From the NCBI GenBank assembly GCA_945875845.1, contig CAMCMB010000004.1:62001-126000 (forward strand): a stretch of DNA of 64,000 nt. Reading direction: 5' to 3'. Below are positions 63,999 through 64,000 of the stretch, in pieces. The stretch comes from Pirellula staleyi DSM 6068 (GTDB lineage: Bacteria; Planctomycetota; Planctomycetia; Pirellulales; Pirellulaceae). Below the pieces are notes generated by a model. It saw only the letters and a list, made by a program, of their open reading frames with translations, ran no database searches and was not told where the DNA came from. Each line of letters opens with the position of its first letter. Within the stretch, counting starts at the first letter, position 1. A program made the translations under genes and the position numbers.

Positions 63999-64000
63999 GA

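Overview
The window is a chromosomal stretch of moderate GC content that reads as a planctomycete, most likely of the family Pirellulaceae. This rests on lineage-typical proteins: a DUF1559 pseudopilin-like protein (56709-57722), a BBP7-type beta-barrel protein (39367-40896), a DUF11/SdrD-B surface protein with a planctomycete-style N-terminus (35098-39150), a DUF3309 miniprotein (19368-19523), a serine/threonine kinase fused to an RDD membrane domain (54918-56513), and many dispersed hairpin repeats between genes. The genus is not decided. I found no rRNA, tRNA, CRISPR array, transposase or prophage.

Layout. 1-2880: a partial metallophosphoesterase divergent from a three-gene lipid-membrane operon (VTT protein, YnbB/CdsA-like cytidylyltransferase, CDP-alcohol phosphatidyltransferase). 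2883-8462 (minus strand): class IV aminotransferase, small P-loop ATPase coupled to a MoxR ATPase, a repeat-filled gap, and FtsH. 8619-19903 (plus strand): dxr-rseP, a GT9 heptosyltransferase, apt, a frameshifted zinc-ribbon gene, a secreted cyclophilin, a divergent MurE-like protein, a PQQ-propeller protein and two tiny membrane proteins. 20030-24495: an Hpt protein, a sigma-54 response regulator and a CHASE3 hybrid kinase, a probable phosphorelay. 24697-31879 (minus strand): a tight run of diadenylate-cyclase-domain protein, atypical SDR, polA, coaE, HDAC-family deacetylase and purU. 32102-33631: rpmB, gatC and a double-GNAT protein. 33635-40896 (minus strand): cysC, SGNH hydrolase and two large cell-surface proteins. 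41219-44671: a Trm112-like protein, a Pro/Gln-rich secreted protein and a Tat-exported protein of unknown function. 44958-54731 (minus strand): aroB, lnt, a TrmH-type methylase, PP2C, cinA, a Rieske protein, bioA and purH, many with overlapping ends. 54918-63895: kinase-RDD, DUF1559 protein, a four-helix membrane protein and an RND efflux adaptor-pump pair.

Most coding content is housekeeping: isoprenoid, purine, CoA, biotin, shikimate, lipoprotein and DNA-repair enzymes. The unusual material is in three places. First, the gaps hold several families of hairpin repeats, including a 91-bp tandem array, a 14-bp array made of DnaA-box-like nonamers, and two cassettes that share their ends but carry different interiors. 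Second, several enzymes keep their fold but have lost signature residues: the MurE-like protein, the SDR, the Hpt protein and the Trm112-like protein. Third, the archaeal-looking c-di-AMP synthase architecture sits directly upstream of polA. No single locus is clearly a wholly new system; the best candidates are the DnaA-box-like array, the cyclase-polA gene run and the MoxR-linked small ATPase.
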